Assembly (NCBI RefSeq): GCF_013085465.1
Contig: NZ_CP049838.1
Location: 4,092,001-4,156,000, forward strand
Source of the DNA: Streptomyces asoensis
GTDB lineage: Bacteria > Actinomycetota > Actinomycetes > Streptomycetales > Streptomycetaceae
Direction: 5' to 3'
DNA length: 64,000 bases
Part shown: positions 62,219 to 64,000 of the stretch, one piece after another
How the letters are laid out: each line of letters starts with the position of its first letter
Position numbering within the stretch: position 1 is the first letter of the stretch
Notes under the pieces: generated by a model
Told to the model about the DNA's origin: nothing
The model's input: the letters and a program-made list of their open reading frames with translations, nothing else
Database searches by the model: none
Position numbers and translations under genes: made by a program

Positions 62219-64000
62219 GTGCCCCGCTTCAGCATCATCGTCCCCTGTTTCAAGGTGCAGGGCTTCCTGCGCGAGTGTCTCGACTCGGTCCTGGAGCAGT
62301 CGTACCGGGACATCGAGGTGATCGCCGTCGACGACCGCTCGCCCGACGGCTGCGGCGCGATCCTCGACGAGTACGCGGCCCGCGACGACCGCGTCCGGGT
62401 CCTGCACCTGCCGGAGAACGCCGGCCTCGGCCGCGCCCGCAACGCCGGTATGCCGCTCGCGGGCGGCGACTACCTGTTCTTCCTCGACAGCGACGACACC
62501 CTCACCCCGGGCGCGCTGGGCGCGATGGCCGACCGGCTCGACGAGGCCGGCGACCCGGACGTGCTGGTCTTCGACTACGCGCGCACCTACTGGTGGGGCG
62601 GCACCCGCAGGAACTCCCTCGCCCACGTCCTCGCGGAGGGCGGCGACGGCACCTTCACGACCGCCGAACGCCCGGAGATCCTCGACCTGTTGATGGTCGT
62701 GTGGAACAAGGTCTACCGGCGGGAGTTCGTCGAGGAGAACGAGTTCTCCTTCCCGCCCGGCTACTACGAGGACACGCCCTGGACGTTCCCGGTCATGCTC
62801 AGCGCGGACCGGATCGCCACGCTGGACCGGATCTGCCTCAACTACCGCCAGCGGCGGCAGGGCAACATCCTGTCCACCACCAGCCGCAAGCACTTCGACA
62901 TCCACGACCAGTACGAGCGGGTCTTCGCCTTCGTCGACTCCCGCCCGGGACTGGCGGGTTGGCGGCCGTACCTGCACCGCAAGATGGGCGAGCACTGTCT
63001 CGACATCCTCGCCAAGCCGGACCGGCTGCCGCCGTCGGACAAGGGCGAGTTCTTCCGCCGTACGGCCGAGCTGTTCGCCCGCCACAAGCCCGCCGGTGAG
63101 CCGGTGCCCGCCGAACTCCGGTCCCTGGAGGGCGGTTACGCGGCCTACCGGATCAAACGGAGGGCCGGGCAGGCGGCCCGGGAGTTCGCCCGGCGCGGCG
63201 GGCAGGCGAGCCGGGCGGCGGGCGGGCGGCTGCGCCGGGCTCCGAACGCCGTGCGCGGGCACCGCCCCCTGGACCCGCACCTCGTCCTGTACTCGGCGTT
63301 CTCGCACCGGGGCGTGCTCGGCGATCCGGGAGCCGTCTACGAGAAGGCGCGGGAGATCGCACCGCAGCTGCGCGGGGTGTGGGTGGTGCGCGACGAGGAG
63401 ACGGCCGAGCGGCTCCCGGCGGGCGTGGAGCACGTACTGCTCGACTCCCCCGCCTACCGCCGGGTCGGCGCGCGGGCCGGCTTCTTCGTCAACAACGTCA
63501 ACTGGCCCGGCACCCTGGCCAAACGACCCGGCAGCGTCCATGTCCACACCCACCAGGGCACCCCGCTGAAGTACATGGCGGCCGACCTGCTCCAGCGGCC
63601 CGGTGCCCGGCACGGCCTGGACGTGCCGCAGATGCTGCGCCGCGCCGACCGCTGGGACTTCAGCCTGGTCGCCAACCAGCACTCCGAACTGGTGTGGGAG
63701 CGGGCGTACCCGTGCCACTTCACCTCGGTGCGGACCGGGAGCCCGCGCAACGACGTGCTGGTGAACGCCGGTCCGGAGGCGGGTCTCGCGGTCCGCGCGC
63801 GGCTCGGGATCCCGGCCGGTCACACGGTCGTGCTGTACGCGCCGACCCGCCGCGAGTACGTGCGCGGCGGGCACGTCGACCGGCTCGACCTGGCCCGGCT
63901 CGCCGCCGACCTGGGCGAAGGGCACACCCTCGTCGTACGGCTGCACCCGTCGCTGGCGACCGGCCCGGCGCGCGGGATGGGCCTGGCCGACCTGCACCGG
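62219..64000 (+). CDS. Glycosyltransferase/glycerophosphotransferase fusion, third of three (3' end outside window)
   Basis: The frame from GTG 62219 stays open to the last base (594 codons). AAGGAG is 12 bases upstream, overlapping the end of the previous gene. GT2 motifs are canonical: VDDRSPD, LDSDDTLTP, YYEDTPW. The C-terminal domain shows HTHQGTPLKYMAADL, GSPRNDVL and VLYAPTRREYV; the final DYSS motif lies beyond the window. Spacing of eight bases from the second paralogue indicates one operon. Probably teichoic-acid-type polymer synthesis with the two preceding genes. Confidence 0.9.
   Translation, partial: MPRFSIIVPCFKVQGFLRECLDSVLEQSYRDIEVIAVDDRSPDGCGAILDEYAARDDRVRVLHLPENAGLGRARNAGMPLAGGDYLFFLDSDDTLTPGALGAMADRLDEAGDPDVLVFDYARTYWWGGTRRNSLAHVLAEGGDGTFTTAERPEILDLLMVVWNKVYRREFVEENEFSFPPGYYEDTPWTFPVMLSADRIATLDRICLNYRQRRQGNILSTTSRKHFDIHDQYERVFAFVDSRPGLAGWRPYLHRKMGEHCLDILAKPDRLPPSDKGEFFRRTAELFARHKPAGEPVPAELRSLEGGYAAYRIKRRAGQAAREFARRGGQASRAAGGRLRRAPNAVRGHRPLDPHLVLYSAFSHRGVLGDPGAVYEKAREIAPQLRGVWVVRDEETAERLPAGVEHVLLDSPAYRRVGARAGFFVNNVNWPGTLAKRPGSVHVHTHQGTPLKYMAADLLQRPGARHGLDVPQMLRRADRWDFSLVANQHSELVWERAYPCHFTSVRTGSPRNDVLVNAGPEAGLAVRARLGIPAGHTVVLYAPTRREYVRGGHVDRLDLARLAADLGEGHTLVVRLHPSLATGPARGMGLADLHR

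Overview
The window is a stretch of Streptomyces chromosome. The evidence is very high GC with strong third-position bias, frequent GTG and TTG starts, ATGA/GTGA four-base gene overlaps, and a chain of genes whose identity and order match the Streptomyces core: yqgE, murA, hupA, malic enzyme, HelD-like ATPase, the sigU/rsuA pair, nnaR/narK, the PNAG-synthase-type gene, ssrA/smpB, ftsX/ftsE, prfB, two Ser/Thr kinases and an FHA/FtsK-like ATPase. I see no phage, insertion sequence, integrase, CRISPR array or tRNA. The only stable RNA I find is tmRNA.

Layout. 1-3,000: the 3' part of a secreted endonuclease/exonuclease/phosphatase protein, then a double-domain SUKH-like protein. 3,007-8,175 (minus): a four-gene, fully overlapping molybdenum-hydroxylase operon (FAD subunit, 2Fe-2S subunit with a ~400-residue disordered extension, Mo subunit, 54-residue membrane protein). 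8,413-13,211 (minus): a sugar ABC importer (binding lipoprotein, two permeases) with a cytoplasmic GH20 hexosaminidase. 13,520-22,660: core genes including murA, whose 3' end is tandemly repeated. 22,942-26,380 (minus): a CGNR regulator, the nitrate regulator NnaR and the nitrate transporter NarK. 26,724-32,010 (minus): an acyltransferase, a polysaccharide deacetylase/glycosyltransferase fusion (MatB-like) and a Pro/Ser-rich membrane protein. 32,555-38,968 (plus): a sugar importer, a GH31 alpha-xylosidase and a LacI repressor, preceded by two perfect palindromic operators. 38,955-46,162 (minus, plus one small plus-strand gene): a hypothetical gene, ssrA, smpB, an S41 protease, ftsX, ftsE, a repeat-rich LAETG surface protein and prfB. 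46,306-53,463: two eukaryotic-type kinases and, divergently, the FHA/FtsK-like ATPase. 53,728-57,345 (plus): a third sugar importer whose MalF-type permease carries a large inserted domain. 57,546-64,000 (plus): three successive glycosyltransferase/CDP-glycerol-type glycerophosphotransferase fusions, the last cut by the window edge.

Functional themes. None of the three sugar importers encodes an ATPase, so they probably share the genus-wide ATPase MsiK, which lies elsewhere. Cell-envelope carbohydrate chemistry dominates: peptidoglycan precursor (murA), PNAG-like polymer (MatB type), teichoic-acid-like polymer (three TagF-type fusions), import of GlcNAc or xylosyl oligosaccharides, division control (FtsEX) and a sortase-anchored protein. 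The least explained items are the Mo-hydroxylase operon, whose Mo subunit lacks the usual catalytic glutamate; the inserted domain in the third importer; the divergent second member of the teichoic-acid triplet; and a recurring pattern of tandem repeats that start exactly at gene 3' ends (murA, the last importer permease, smpB).
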